This document shows positions 44,133-58,600 of a stretch of DNA of 64,000 bases, piece after piece. The translations under genes were made by a program, and so were the position numbers. The number at the start of each line of letters is the position of its first letter. The stretch's first letter is position 1. The stretch comes from Echinarachnius parma (Eukaryota; Echinodermata; Echinoidea; Clypeasteroida; Echinarachniidae), in the NCBI GenBank assembly GCA_037951105.1, contig JBAMJV010010718.1, positions 1 to 64,000 of the forward strand, written 5' to 3'. The notes under the pieces were generated by a model. That model was not told the DNA's origin. It searched no databases and worked only from the letters and a program-made list of their open reading frames with translations.

Positions 44133-44301
44133 CAGTGGAACCTCTTTATAACAAGCTCTGTTGTAAACGAGGTACACGATACAGCGAGGTAATTTCACAG
44201 GTCCAGATTCTATAAATTGTATCATCTGATACAAGAAAATTTCTTATACAACAAGGTAATTTCAATGGGCCCAAGATGCTCGTTAAAATGAAGTTTCACT
44301 G
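44133..44301. mobile_element. CAGTGGAACCTC MITE with TA target duplication (pogo/mariner-like)
   Basis: TA (44131-44132), CAGTGGAACCTCTTTATAAC, then AAATGAAGTTTCACTG and TA (44302-44303). A TA duplication with CAGTG ends is typical of Tc1/mariner-pogo derivatives. Confidence 0.8.
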
Positions 44302-44397
44302 TACAACCGGTGGTGTAACCAAAGTCAGCTCAGATCAGTGGGGCTATCTTTGTGAAACAACATCACTTTGAAATTTGTTACGCATTTGACTATTTTG

Positions 44398-44700
44398 GGC
44401 TTGACACTAGCACTTGCCCTATTGCCACTTTGGGCAAGTAAAAAAATATATGTTGGGCAAGTAAAATGTCATAAATGGTCTAATTTGGTTGCCCAATCAG
44501 GCAAGTAACATTTCTATTCAACTATGAGAAGAAGAAAAAAAATCATATTTCATATGGATAAATCTCATGAATCTAGAAACAAGAGAAATTTTCCAAGCAG
44601 AAATTATTTTTCTTTTTTGTTCATATTGTTTTTATGGGAAAATACAATTTGAACATTCCTGATTTTACTTGCCCAGATGGGCAAGCAGAAAGAAAAGATA
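44398..44700. repeat. GGGCAAGTAAAA-containing repeat
   Basis: GGCAAGTAAA(A/T) appears three times and its relatives CTTGCCC and GGGCAAGC nearby. A similar GTCGGGCAAGTT is at 16490. Borders unclear. Confidence 0.5.
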
Positions 44701-44824
44701 GTGTGGAGGCTTGCGTATACTTTGTAATACCTTCTTGGTTACACCCAAACCAAATCATGGTGACAGCCAGTCCCAAAATGAGAAGTATGGGTTCTGAGTC
44801 AATTTTTCATCAAAACTACATTTG

Positions 44825-44844
44825 GGGGGGGGGGGGGGGGGGGG
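44825..44844. repeat. Poly-G run
   Basis: About 20 G after TACATTT. Confidence 0.9.
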
Positions 44845-45225
44845 AGTGAGCTACCTATAAATATGTATGCTGTATGCCACAAGGGGCATGGTGAACTCTG
44901 GTTGACATTTGAGGAATTAAACAAACTAAATCGCAGTGTTAGCAAAGACATGGTTCATTAACTATCTTATATGGTTCATTAACAAACACATGCTTCATTA
45001 AACCTCTTGTGACTAGGCATGACAAAAATGTGCAAATTATGAAACCATTTATTACGTTGATTACCGTTCATATTTACCTTTAGATTTTAGAGGATGATTT
45101 GGTTTTGGTATAACACACATCAGTATAATCTTCACACACTCCAGCCTAACAAATCAGGCACTGTCCCATTTGCTGGTTATAACCCATTGAAGCCAGAATA
45201 TTTGGGGAGACCAATCCTGAATGGG

Positions 45226-45505
45226 TTAAAGGGATAGTTGAGTTTTGGTATAGAGGGCGATGCTCAAAATAATTTGTTTGTGAGATAATGAAAAACCGAG
45301 TGTCAAATTTGAAAGAGCATACAATTTTAATGACAGAATAAACTTAATTTGATCAACATCGGTTCAGAGACGGCTGAAATATGCATAAATATATGGGACC
45401 CCACAATAATTAAATAATTTTGAACCAGCCGTTGAACAAAAAATGTAATGGTGCAGATTTTGGTTACTAAAATTCAGTTTGACCAAAACTCAACTATCTC
45501 TTTAA
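45226..45505. mobile_element. TTAAAGGGATAGTTGAGTTTTGG family MITE, copy 1
   Basis: Starts TTAAAGGGATAGTTGAGTTT and ends AAACTCAACTATCTCTTTAA. Inside are AGAGACGGCTGAAATATG and TTTTGAACCAGCCGTT, shared with 59389-59952. Confidence 0.9.
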
Positions 45506-45773
45506 AGTCAATGTCCATTTGATTACTTCGTCACTCGTAGAGAGGGTTAGATTCCAACGATTACTCAAGGCGCCAGGGGCATGCCCTGAAGGGGCAGTGT
45601 TAGTGCGGTGAATCAAGCAACCAAATAATGGCTTCACACCACCTGACTAATCAATTCCCAAGATTAATTATGGAAAGATCCTCTGGGTATATATCATATC
45701 AAAATTCCAAACGGGAAAAAAAAAATGCCAGGACAGTCCCAAGAGGACTTTGAAACCCATTCCTACTAGTAGA

Positions 45774-45796
45774 CCCCCCCCCCCCCCGCCCCCCTC
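45774..45796. repeat. Poly-C run
   Basis: C run at about 45774-45787, one G, then five more C. Confidence 0.85.
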
Positions 45797-45824
45797 TCCT
45801 ACATCACACATGACTTAACGTTAT

Positions 45825-46025
45825 AAACATACAAACATACAAACAAACAAACAAACAAACAAAGGAGCAAACACAAACACACACTAACGAAGAGACACAC
45901 CTATAGGCATACCTACACACACATACACTAACTAACAAACAAAGAGACACATCTATAGGCACACCCACACACACACTAACAAACAAACACACACTCATAA
46001 ACCCACACAAACACCCTGCACTAAC
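45825..46025. repeat. (AAAC)n and CA-rich minisatellite
   Basis: (AAAC)n at 45840-45862, then a repeated segment with GAGACACACCTATAGGCATA and GAGACACATCTATAGGCACA about 60 bp apart. Confidence 0.85.
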
Positions 46026-46446
46026 ACACTAATTCCAGAAATCATTTCCCAATCCGATTTAGTTTCTCATTTAGTTCAGCATGCACATCTAGGGCACTAA
46101 TTCGATATCACGTTGATCCCTGGAGGGCAAATTCGTCTGAGGCGCTAAAACCAGCGAGCGGCACACGCAGAAGAAAGATTAATCCCATACTTTTGGAGAT
46201 TATGAATTGATGAGGAGGAAAAAATAGTCCACACGTGTTTTCAAAAATAACACCATAATACAACAGTCTATAGATGAATTTGTCGACTGAATGAGTAAGT
46301 GCGAAATAGCCTGGAGGTGTTTGTAAGTTAAATGGTGAACAGCATGCCCTAATCCCCAATACTATTTCTCAAAAGCTGGGTAAAAAATAACGAGTAATTT
46401 CCAGGTACAATCAAGATTTGTGAACTTTGTCACCTTACTCTCTCCT

Positions 46447-46477
<31 letters not shown>

Positions 46478-46515
46478 ATATAAAAAAATAATAATAATAA
46501 TTATTATAATTATTA
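46447..46515. repeat. Poly-C, poly-A and (AAT)n tract
   Basis: About 20 C, then about 10 A, then AATAATAATAATTATTATAA, which is self-complementary. Confidence 0.9.
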
Positions 46516-46935
46516 TAAAAATATTGTATGTATTTCTATTTCATTGAAAGTTCTTGCAAGTCAAGTGTCCTTGCCTCTGCATAATCCAACATGGCAGCTT
46601 ACAGTAAGAGTCATGTTCAAGGCTCCAGGTCCTTTAAATTCTTGTTTGCAACATTTCTTTTTCTCCACTGAACCTCTCTATTGTTCTTCCTACTTTTACA
46701 AACATGTATTTTTTTTAGTGATTAGATTAAATGAGTTATCTGTAGGTTCTTCTATATTCCATAGTCTGAATTGCTGAACTTATTGTTAAGGGTTTTTTAA
46801 TATCAATGAAAATGAGCAAAGCAAATTGTGCTTCACCTGGATTCGAACTCAAGACCTCCACATTGATCTACTTGTTTGCTACTAGTACTGTATCTGAGCT
46901 AGAAAGCTGTTTTTCACAGTAAATGTTCACAGTTG

Positions 46936-47350
46936 CACATATAGTGACCGCAAATTCACCTTGTGAATCATGGACCTAGATCTGCCCAAATTAAAAGATC
47001 ATCTGCCTTTAATCCAATTGCCCATCCCACAAAAAAAAAAAAAATTTCCCCCAGGTGTCAAAACGGGACAGGGAGTACTATTTCATTTCACCTTTTTAAG
47101 GATCAACAAATAAAATTGCACCAGATAGTGACCGTAGATTCACCTTGCACATTGCCGATCTAGAAGATCTGCACAAAAATCTGATTACTCATCTCACAAA
47201 ATTATTTTCAACATCCATTTTTTTTTTCAAAAGGAAAAGGAGAGTGATTATAATTCACAATTTTTAGGATCAATGAATACAAATTGCACCAGAGAGTGAC
47301 CGTAGATTCACCTTGCATATTATGATTATTATGATTATTGACCGAAAGGA
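46936..47350. repeat. Tandem array, three units of about 180 bp
   Basis: The motif TAGTGACCGTAGATTCACCT occurs near 46940 (variant), 47124 and 47294. Each is followed by a variant of AAGATCATCT(G/C)CC or GATCTGC and preceded by GGATCAA..AAATTGCACCAGA. Confidence 0.85.
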
Positions 47351-47359
47351 AAAGATCAT

Positions 47360-50300
47360 CTCCCCTTTAATCGGATTCATGGGATACCTCCTCCCAACTC
47401 GCACCAGGCAAACACCAACTGCTCCGATTCACATTGTTTAATGACACCAAGTGCTGTCAAAAAATGCTCATCCTTGTGTGTACACCTTTCACACCATGAG
47501 TTAGACTTACAGTAGATTGTTTCCGAAACAATCTGCATAAAAATGGTCCAACTGTTGATGTACATGACAGTGATTATGCAAAACATATTATAAGACAGGT
47601 CTAAGAGTTAAAAATGATGTCAAAGCCTCCAGAGGCTAAATTTGGCTATCATAAATGAAATGTGAATAGACTGATAACATAGTTTGTAACCTGACTCCAT
47701 TTATAACTTTAATTATGATTAGTATGCCTTTGACGATGATTCGGATAGAATAAAAAGAGGTCAGGACATTATTGACAAAATTAGTTTCCATTGTCCAACA
47801 AAAATGTCTTATTTCCCCACCTCCTCTAAAATGTTTTTTTAATACAATATTCTATGAAGTTTTGAAAAGACTTGCATCTAACTCTTTTAAAATGTATACA
47901 CTTCTAACTAAAATGGTTTAAATTGAGAACATTGATGTGAAATGGACTGCAGCTTCTAGTACTAGGGACTGTCACCTCACTGTGTGCAATGGGCCTGTCA
48001 TGCAAATAATAATTGGGATGTGGCCGGAAACTACAGAGGTGTGAAAGTCGTTTGCACAGGTATTAACAAAAGCTGGGCGAGGGGATTGAAATGTTTGATG
48101 ATTTTAATGGAAACTAGAAATTGAGAATATTAACTCCATGGGCCACGAATATTTGCCAGATTATTTAAACCTATTACTGTAAACGAACTTTAAAGGCGCC
48201 AACAAGTGATCAAAATGAAGAAAAAATGGGAAGTTTGATTTATAAAATTGACAAAATGATATTCTAACTGTCTTAGACTGGTACTGGTAGTGGGGACAAA
48301 GACCTGTCAGAAAAATAGGTATACATGTACATTTGAAATATAGTTTGAAATAAAGATATACTCTAATGGAAAAAGACAAATAAGATGGCTAGAAAATGTG
48401 TTTCCCATCATGAAATGTTCACAAAGTGAAAGCAAAGAATGAATGTATCTATTTTCTTTTTCTCTATTGGATGAAAGATGGTGACCGAAATAGGAAAAGT
48501 ATGCAGTCGATGAGGTGACATGAACCGATTCAAGCACGCAATCACACATCTAAAAATAAAGGGGTAAGACTTTCACTGAAGGTTACTTTGTTAGGCTTGG
48601 CTGAACAGAAACATTTTGCAAATATAATGAATCACCGAGAGTATAAAAAGTTTCTTTAAATACATATTTTATCTATTGCTCCATTTCTTGGTCACAACTC
48701 TCAACCTTCCAGAGAAAGGTGGTTAATATAATAAGGCTAGGCTTCTACGGTGATGGAAGATGTCTGAAAGGTCCGCTCCGCTGATAACATCTTAACGATA
48801 CATTCCATGTGACAGTGATGACAGATGGAGATACATCTACATTTCATGAACAATTTATACGACATTCTTTTTCTAGAGGGAATGTAAAACAGATTTCATT
48901 TGCTATTTCAAGTTATTTCATAGTCTGCAATTTCATTTCATTTCATTTATTTTATTTCAACCAAATATCAAAATATATACATTGTAAAATACAAGAATAT
49001 TAACAATAATGGTTGAGGTACCCCTTGAAAGCAAAGCTTGTGAGCGGGGCACCTTTAATACGTAATTGAGCTATTTGATTTTCCACATTTGTTTTGATCC
49101 CATTCAATATTTCAATTGGAGCCTTTCATCAGAGTGACACCCAATTAAATTCTCTTGCTCATTAAATGGAGAATGTAATAGCCCTATTCAAAGCTTTCAT
49201 CATCTGTTCAAAGCGACCTTTTCTAACTTTCAGGGAACTTCACTGGATGTGTCCACTTAAATACAGATATGGTATTTGGTCACTCTGAAAGGTTCCTGCC
49301 TGTGTTTTTAAAATTTGACACTGATGTTGTTTGAAATCAGGCAAGTGTGCAGATAAAGTAAACATCACATTTTCAAAACAAACATGAGCATAAAGACGTG
49401 AACCAATGACTGTAATAATACCTTGCATGAACCATTAGCTCATGAAAAACAAGATACCAGAAGGAAGCCAAACATCCATCACTCTGCCATCTTACATTAA
49501 TACAATCTCAGGACTTAATGGTCTATGCGTAAAATAAATATTGTCTGAAACCAAATGAAGCAATAAGCAATATAAACACAAACACATTGTATCCACTTCA
49601 CCAGATCATGCTATTAAAAGCACAACAATATTGACTTAAGCCTCACAGTTATATGTGTGCATATTGGTGTGCAATATTGTATGTTATTTCCTGGCTTCAC
49701 ACCAAGAGGGTTAAACCAATACAGGAGCTACCCCTTCCAATACCTGCCAACGCTGTCCGCCCGCCTGTCACTCCTCCGCTATAATTTAATTAAAGGGCCC
49801 ATGCCTCCCTCCTCCCCTAACTGTCAACCTGATCTCCTTACCCGTGAAGATGATGATGAAAAGTGGGTCCCCCGAACAAGCGAAATCAAATTTCATTGAA
49901 CCCCAACGTCATTTCAATTTTCTAACGTTCCGGTAGATTCGCTTGCAACCATGCACCCCCTGGATATGGTTTACAGCTGGGTGCATCTAATTTTCTATGA
50001 AAATGTCAAGTTTTGGTCATCCTGCAATGTCGCTGGACTTTCCTCCCAAAGTTAAAATGTTGTTTGTTCTCGTCTTCTTAGGATGAAATAACATCTCTCC
50101 ACTTTTAACTCTGGATGATCAAGATTGCCCTCTCAGGTTTACAAGGGTGGTGTTTTTGTCTGCGTTCAACTACATGTACATGAATGAACACCTGTTTAAA
50201 GATTGTCATGCATTGGGATGTTTCATCGCGGATTGCCATTTTTACCTACATGAAGGCTAATCTGTACGCAAGTTGCATAACACTGATCCAGTGTGTAGTG

Positions 50301-50580
50301 CGTTGTGCGCGTTGTGCGTGTTGTGCGCACTGTGCGCAAGGCGTTTGCAAGATGGCACTATGCAACTGATTTACGAATCTGAACCACCTCTAAAAGTTTA
50401 AATTACCCTTTTCAAATAAAAAGTCATAATATATCTGAAAGCTAGAAAGGGTTTGACTTCAATTTTCTAAATCAACCCCCAAAAGTTATTTTTTATTCTG
50501 ATGGGACTTAGAAATTACAAGCTGGTTCAAAGTACAGAAATCATCCTGAGAAATGTAGTGGAAATTATGTATGAAATATA
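47360..50580. other. LHFPL2 intron sequence, no exon recognised
   Basis: No gene signal. At 50280-50365 TGTGCGCGTTGTGCGTGTTG repeats lie between AGTTGCATA and TATGCAACT, a possible small inverted-repeat element. Confidence 0.4.
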
Positions 50581-50589
50581 CATTGTAAT

Positions 50590-51510
50590 ATGTGTACAGG
50601 TTCGTAATATAGCTCATTTAATTGCTTTGACCTGAAACCTTACAGCTGACCTGAAAAAAACCTGAAGTAGCTACTCACAAATCACACCAATTAACCTGAT
50701 TTAATAATGGTTAAAAATAGTGCTGAAATCTTACAAAGAAACGATGTGTAAGAACTGAGCGATCATAACTTGTGAACAGGCCCACTGTACCCCAGGCTCA
50801 TTGAATCCCTGCAGCTGACCCGAAAAACCCATTTAGCTATGTCAGCTTAACCCGTTTCATTGGTTCACAAACAGTGCTGAAATCTTACAAAGAAACGATG
50901 TGTAAGAAATGAGCAATCTCGGTGTGAACAGGCCCATAGTAACTCATTGCTTTGACCACAGAATGAATCCATGCAGCTGACCCCAAAACCCCATTTAGCT
51001 CCAGCTTAGCCTGTTTCATTGGTTCACAAATAGTGCTGAAATCTTACCAACGAAAGCATGCCTTCAAGGGATAGTAAAGGTCTAGTTTATTTCTTCCAGG
51101 TAGATGAAAAGTGAAAAGAAAGTGTCAGAATTCCAAACAAACATTATTATCAAAACAACTGTTTTTAATTGGTCAAAATCCATTCAGAAAAAAACAAATA
51201 TAACAATTTACAATATTTGAAATGAGGGTTGGATCGTATTAATGGCTGTTATTTGAATGAAAAAGGCCTTCTAAATGAGATGTTCAGATTTATTTATACC
51301 ATTCAATCATGGTAGCATGATAAAGTTACTTTCCAATTATCTTGTTTTACAGAACTTTCTTTCCCTTTTACAAGAAATGGGTGATGATAATGTAAACAGG
51401 CCCATAGTTACTCACTGCTCTGACCCTTGAAAACCCTGAATGATATTCATCTGACCTGAAAATCCTCAGGTAGCTACTCACAAATCATACGGATTAACCC
51501 TAGATTAACC
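50590..51510. repeat. Diverged tandem array, about 155-bp units
   Basis: GCTGAAATCTTAC(A/C)AA at 50722, 50876 and 51035 marks three units. Further shared parts are GTGAACAGGCCCA, GCAGCTGACC and CATTTAGCT. A further unit near 51395-51510 is separated by an unrelated 300-bp stretch. Confidence 0.85.
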
Positions 51511-51984
51511 CTAGTCGGAGGGTCTGTAAGATTCTGAGAAATTGTATCAGGTTCATGTAACATTCAAGGAACATGAGGAGTCATAATAAGTCATCACTTC
51601 AGGCAGGTCTTGGCTAAATGCCACAATTTCTTATTTTTCCCCCTCTTTTTTTTCTTCTTTTGTTGAAAATTAAAATGTGTTTAAATTCTAAACTCGTTCA
51701 TGGCTGGTCCCAAGTATACTTAGGTTGAGTATAATTATACAATAACTAATCTTGAATGTGATAATGTTCAAAGGATGATATCTTTTTAAATTCAAACATG
51801 AATACTATTATTTTATCTAAAATGTATGAACTTTGAAACAGAAGACAATTATCAGGGTGTCGCGAGCTCATCATCCACAAGAGATTAACAGCCTGATAAA
51901 CATGAGTCACACGATTTTAATCCCTTTTGGCCAAATGGCAGCATGTTTTTGATACCTTTCATGTGAACTACAAGTGACAAGTAT

Positions 51985-52455
51985 GAGCCTAATGAATGTC
52001 ATGAGGTTGTCTCACTCATCGGCAATGGGTGTAGCCAAGGTTGGAGTGGGCAAAGGGGAGGGGCCAAGCAGTGGCATAGCTACAATGGAGCGAAAGCAAT
52101 TAAGAGCAAGCACACAACAGCAACAATAAAAACAGAAGGGGAAAAATACAAATACATTGAATTTGCCTTACCCTACCAACCCCCTCCCCCATCCCCAATC
52201 TTTAAAACCCTATGCTATGGGACTTGGGCCGAGTATTCTCAATGAGATGGGTTGACAATTTAATGAAAAACAGTTTTAAGATTTTTGCCACACAGATAAA
52301 GGATCAATTCAAGATACAAGAATGAACCTGTAGCGGCCTCATGAATGTCATGAGGTTGTCTCACTCATCGCCAATGGGTGTAGTCAGGGTCGGAGTGGGC
52401 AAAGGGGAGGGGCCTAGCAGTGGCATAGCTACAATGGAGGGGCACAAGGAGGGGT
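51985..52455. repeat. Two-copy repeat, about 343 bp apart
   Basis: ATGAATGTCATGAGGTTGTC, GGAGTGGGCAAAGGGGAGGG and GCAGTGGCATAGCTACAATG occur at about 51995-52095 and 52335-52440. A weaker third part is at 52573-52600. Confidence 0.9.
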
Positions 52456-52929
52456 AAGACAAAAAAAAAAATTCAAACAAAAGGGTGCACAAATTCAGAA
52501 AAACAATGTATGTACAGAACGTTTCATCTCTTCAATCATACTGTGACTGACAAGTAACAAGTCTGTTCAATCAGACCCCATCTATGTCATGAGGGGGTCC
52601 ACAGTTGCGCTGTATAGGCAGATCATGTTGCAGTCAACATGGAAGGCACAACTACGCTTGCAAAGGTCTATGAATGAAAAATGGCCTCACATGAACCTCT
52701 TACATGGTACTTGCCTTTGTGGCCTGGGGTCCATACAGGACCCCCAAAGCACCCAAGCTGTCTTGTGCTTCGCACCTCTTGAGAGTTAATGAGAAAATCG
52801 CCAAGTTTACCATTGATGCAGTCCATGGTAACCTGTGCCATTGCATTTTAACCCAGTCAGGACTGATTGATTTTGCTAGAACATGTAATCTCAATAGACC
52901 TGAGCAGATGTATTTTTGGGACCAGTCCT

Positions 52930-55030
52930 GAATGGGTTAACTTATTATGGACTGTTCCTAAAAACATGCTGGTTGGGGTCTATGAGAATGCAGTTATAGA
53001 ATAATCAAACAATCTTGAAGAAGTGTAGTATGAAATAGCCTAGTACTAGATGTATACATTTTAGACTTTAAAATGAACAGAGTTGCAAGGAGATTCATGG
53101 GAAATCACAGGAAAGTGACAACCTCACCTGGGACGCTGGGCGACGTCACTCCTTTGTTTTAAGGACAAGAGTATTAAGACCTTGATGTAACATTTCAAGC
53201 TGCCCTATGAATCATGATTTCGAGAGAACATTGCAGGGTTACCAGGGCAATTCAGGGTCACTGCTTTCATGCGTACATTCAAATGTACTGTATGCCTAAA
53301 TTGTAAATTCAGAAAATATCTAGAGATGAAAAAACAACCTCTATGTCTGAAAATCATGGGAAATCATAAATTTGTGGGTCAATGCTTTAGGGTTAGGGTC
53401 CACATGCTCCAGCGCCTTTAAATAGCATTAATCCTTTACCATTTAGGAATCACATTGTCAACTACATGTAGTCTAACTTTAGACCGTATAACCCGTTCAG
53501 AGCTGATCCCAAACATACTCAGCTGGAATCTATCTATGTTAATATGTTATACCAAAATCAATTGGACGTTCTGCAATACTCTAGATAAAAATACTGGATA
53601 GTTTCAGGGATGGGTGAAGTACTGATGAGAAAGGGTACATACATTGTAGTGTATTATATATCAACCAGGAAAGACCTCAAATCGTTCAGGCTGTCTGAAA
53701 AATCACATGTGGGAAATCCTGAATTCCTGGGTCACTGCTTTAGGGACTGGAGTGTTTCAGCCTCAAACCAGAAAAATCCAACCTAGGATGGTTCACTTAG
53801 TAATTATGTCAACATTTTGAGCTTTATATTCAAGATCCAAGTTTATCTGAAAGGTTGAGTAACCCACTTTTAAAAGTTGTCGTGGTTATTTTCAAAAGGT
53901 CTGAGACTCTGAAGAGAACGAGACATGTCATATTCATAACCTTTAATTTGCTTCTACTTCTTTGAAAATAGTTCTAAAGCAAATGTTTAGTAATCAAGAA
54001 AGCTCAGTCCAGGTCAGATGAGTGAGATGACAAATAAATGTCCATCCAAGTCTAGAAAAGAGGACCTTAATACGTGCATTACAGATTCAAGTTTAAACCG
54101 TAAATTAATCATTAACCAGGCCAACTAGCCAACTGCTACAACAAACCAATAAACCAAGTCATAAAGTTGGGGTTTGGTGATCAACGTATCTCATCACCCC
54201 CATACTGAACTCTAAGTTCCCTAGGCCAAAGACTGAACTCATAGAATGCTTGAAAATCCATGGAAAACATGCATTATCTGTCAACTTTCAAGAACTGTTA
54301 TTTATTGACTGCTATTACCATGCCGATTTAAACAAATTAATACTCCTCTAAAACTCCAGTATGTTCCACAAGTACTCTGTATCCATTTTTATTTTTTCTG
54401 AAACATCACTAAAGTAACACTTCAAAGTTTAAATATAACACTTAGATAAACCACTGGCACATGTATAAATACATTTTCATTCACAAAGTTGGTCAAAATG
54501 AGAGAAATGGAAAATGGGACTGATATTGGAGGGAAACTGAAAGAAATGTGGGTGTTTTCCAGAAAATTAAAGCCCCTACTTTAATAACAGGCCTTAACCG
54601 GACATGGTCCTCAGAACATTTGTACTCGAGCCCTTGTTTTTGTTTGTTTGTTGCTGTTTTTTAGTTTCTGTATTATAAAATGTGTATAACTTCTTTCTTT
54701 TTCAGGGAAAGTTCTGTTTCAGGCTTGAAGATTACACATGCTCAGTTGACCAGAAAATCCCACCTTTTCTATGTTCAAAATATCGACTTTCACAAATTCC
54801 AAGAAGAAGTAGTGAGGAATATCATCAGATTTCAAAATGAGTCATAACCATGCCAAGTAAATACGTCAAGAAAACTTGGTGACTTCTAATAGTTTCAACC
54901 AATGAGACAGGGCAAAAGTATTCAGGATTCCATCCCACGGCCACCCACTCAGTCTCCTCCCGCATGAAATAAAGATGAAGTGCGTAAAGATACCATGGTG
55001 ACCTGAAACAGGACAGCGATATGAGTAAAA
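52930..55030. other. LHFPL2 intron sequence, no exon recognised
   Basis: AT-rich with no clear repeat or exon. Confidence 0.4.
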
Positions 55031-55839
55031 TTGCGTGGTGCACAGGATATTTTATGTCTTCAAGTGGTGATAAACTGTCCGGTCATGCTGTTTTTACACC
55101 ATGGGGTTCAATAATGCCGCCTATAGCTATGTAAACATGGTCAAAACTGCTGTGAATTACTGAATGTTAGTAAACAATATTCCTCTTCTATTCATAAATT
55201 GTAAAATAACTTTTCGTTTTACATTCAAAAGGCGAGGTGACTCAGTATAAAGAAGCAGAGAGGAATGACTATGATATATATGTGGTTAGGTTGATATTTA
55301 TAACTCCATAAGTTGGCCAGACAGTGACAAATGGCCATGCTGTCTTTGCACCAGGGGGTTATAAACTACTCCCAATATAATAATTTCAACCTTTTTTTAT
55401 AGCCATTTAGGCAAAGAAAGTGACTCTATAGAGGGATTATAATACATTTATGAGAGAGAAGTATCCTCACATGGTGACAAATCAGTCAAGCTGTCTTCAC
55501 ATCAGGGGGTCATAAAGGGCTAACCAACAAAGTAACCCCAATATACCAAATTATTTCATTTTCCCCAAAATTAGAACTATAAGTGAGTCTTAGATCAGTA
55601 AATCTATAGATGCAACTAAACGTTAATGGGAGTTAAATTATCTATCTTTAGTTTAAGCAGTGACAAATCAGTTACGGTGTCCTCGCATCAGGGGGTTATC
55701 AAACCCACAAAGGTAACAAAGGTAACAAACTTGATTATTCCAAACTATTTTTGAGTTAAGTTGGACAGAAGATGCAACTTCGAGACATCACTTAGGGGAC
55801 ATTAAGTTTTCTATATACTTTTTTTTCTTTCTACCGTGT

Positions 55840-56800
55840 GACCGCATAAAATCGCCACCGCGATTACGATGACAATTTTCAACCTTGCATCCTTCAAACT
55901 ACTACTCCTCAAAAAATACTCGCAAAGAACACACGAGAATCGCACACATAAAACTTGAGAACATTGGCTTTCAAACTGTTTGTTTGGTCCGTATCGTAAA
56001 GACGATCCTACTGGCGCACTGCGCTACCGAAAATGGTCTACATTGCGCAGGACAACAAGGAGAACTTTACGTTTGGGGCGACGGGGCAGAAACTGCAAAA
56101 CAAGCTTTCGATTCTTTGCTATCGTGCGTAATAACCCGTGCGGATTTTAAAGCCACTTGGAAAATGTGAAGTTTAAAAGTTACTTATTCAGTACCAACTA
56201 TTCGCCCGACTGGTAAGTGTGTTAGTACGGAGAAAAAAGGGCGGCGGAACAAACCCAAACAAAATGCAATGTTAAAAAAGTCGCTGCATAATCCCACTGC
56301 CCATAGACATTGCACGTAAAATTGATCAAGGAAAGGTACAAATTACAACTTTCGGGCGAAGTTATGACTATGGCAATGACAACTATACCGTATCAATCTG
56401 TATAATTTTCTACGTCTAGTTCTACAGATGACATCATCTAAATATAATTTTAAATACATCTAAACACAATCGAAACTTACTACTTAATATGTCTTTCTGC
56501 ACTGGCTTAACTCCATAAGTATATCGGTAGTCTGCGCGCCCCAGAATGCATAATGCATACGGTCGCGTACTAGTGCTATAGCTATAACATGTGTAATACA
56601 TTATACACATACAGAGAGAAAGGAAAATTCCCCTGCGCGCGCTGGCCTTTGTTATTGCGCAATTACACGCGTCAGGGCGCTACTAACGCGCTAATATACG
56701 CGATATCCTCCAAGCTGATTGGTGATTATTTTCATCATTTTGTATCGCGCATAGTAATCGCGCGATCTTGACCAACAATTTGAATAATATAGATGGTCAT
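55840..56800 (-). promoter_or_regulatory. CpG-richer block, possible promoter
   Basis: This block holds many more CpG dinucleotides than its surroundings (e.g. GCGCGCGCTGG, TACGCGATATC). On the minus strand it has CACCAATCAG (CCAAT type) near 56718 and a strong donor GTAAGTTT at 56480. It could be an upstream or alternative first exon region of the LHFPL2-like gene, or simply a younger insert. No transcript evidence. Confidence 0.3.
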
Positions 56801-58600
56801 GCGTCGTGAGGTCGCCTCCTTTTGCGTTACATGCCATTTTCGGCTTCTGCGGGACAATGTTACAGTTGATAGCAAATATTTTCTGAGGAAGACCCCCTAC
56901 CCTATCAAAACTATACATTTTCTGAAAGGAAATTTTCCAAGGAACCCAAATATGCACTCAGAATTAACACTGGGTGTACAGGTAATTATTCATATTAACC
57001 AAAACATGACATTTTGTTTACAGTTTTAGAGGTCAATAATTTCCTGATAACTTTTTCTAAAGTAGCTCTAGACAAGAAATTATAATGTTTTCTTGCAGAG
57101 CAGACTTAGACCTTTACAGCAATATAATATTGTATGGGGTAAATTATTATTTTACAAGAGATTTTTTCATTCATACATGTACTTTATTCATTTTTTAATT
57201 TTAATAATCATTAATTTTCAGTAAGTAGGAGTCACTAGATGAATGGAATATAGAGTAAAGCCTAAATATGATGAGCCATAATACAGTTTGATAAGTAAGC
57301 TTTCATTTGATACCAAATTTGTTTTCTGAAACCTTCTATTTGTTAAGATATTAACGTTTTTACCAAGAATTCACCAAATGTATCGGTCAAGATTGTGCCC
57401 CCATTGAGTCTGTACAGGAAACCCCCAATTTTCTTTGTTTGTGTTGATTTAATAACAATTTGATTTGGCAAAGACACTTTTCAATCATTTGACATTGAAG
57501 TTCAATGTTTTAGCTTTCATTTGATACCAACATTGTTGCTATACATCCAGTTTTCACAAAGTTATTGAAGTTTTAGGAAAAATTGCACTTTGAGAGGTAT
57601 TTTCCCATAGACTTTGTACACGGGCGCCGCTTCCTGTGCCACCCTCTTGCTCCAACCTTCAAATAGCTGTATCTCCATTTTGGAAAGAGGTATACCTTTT
57701 AAATTTTGCATACAGATAGCATTCTGGTAGTTCTTTAAAATGATACCAAATTTGTTAGGAAAGGTTTTGTAGTTTTGATAAAAATTAAGAAAATGTTTTC
57801 AAAAAATCTCAAAATGTAACGGTGCCACCCTATTTGGGAGGCGAGTTCATGACACATGACCAGATGCGTCCTGGCCTCATTCGACTCAATACAAACGGAG
57901 TTGATTGGCGTCACTTGTGTGGCCATGTTGTGAACCGAGAGATAATTATTTTACTGCACGTACCAGTGGGAATACATTTGGATTTGTGCAACATTTCGGG
58001 CGACGCTCGTTCGTTGAGGTTTTCAATTTGTTTTATGGCCAAAATTAGTATTTGATTCAAATTTTCAGTGAATGGTTCATATCAAATTACGGAGAAGTTT
58101 TCAATATTCAAGTTGACTGGAGGATTTGCTAACACATTGGATATATTTGATAAAACGGCCATCTAAACCGAGACTTAGTTTTGGCTGCGTTGCAACTTCG
58201 TGTTGATTTCCGTCACAAAATATTTTGCTTGCTTCGGAAGCCTTCCTAAAATCGTTTTTTTATGGAACAATCGCGTGTTTGTGGATGTACATGACGGAAA
58301 ATATCACATATCAAGTACCGTGAGTACAATTTGAACAACATTTGCGATGATATATTTTTATATTTTGTTCGTTCTAGACCTGTTTTGGGAGACTAGCGTA
58401 GCCGACTGCGACGGGGCGAAACTTTGACAAAGTACCGAGGTTAATTCGCCACGTCGATTTTCGGAACAAAATCGGGCTTAGATTTTGAATTAATCAATGT
58501 CATTCTATAATAGACTTGAATAATAAATGACAATAGTTTGCTTCGTCCATGTGTACAGTTATTTTGGAGTTCGAAAATCAATATCGCTAGAAATAAGGCT
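56800..58600. other. Sequence inside the split array, origin unclear
   Basis: AT-rich with no convincing gene. There is a repeated phrase around AGCTTTCATTTGATACCAA at about 57298 and 57513. Confidence 0.4.

Noticed and set aside
55885-56169. 94-codon plus-strand frame in the CpG-rich block
   Set aside because: No recognisable protein family, no splice context, and CpG-rich DNA yields chance open frames. It was used only as a hint of unusual composition.
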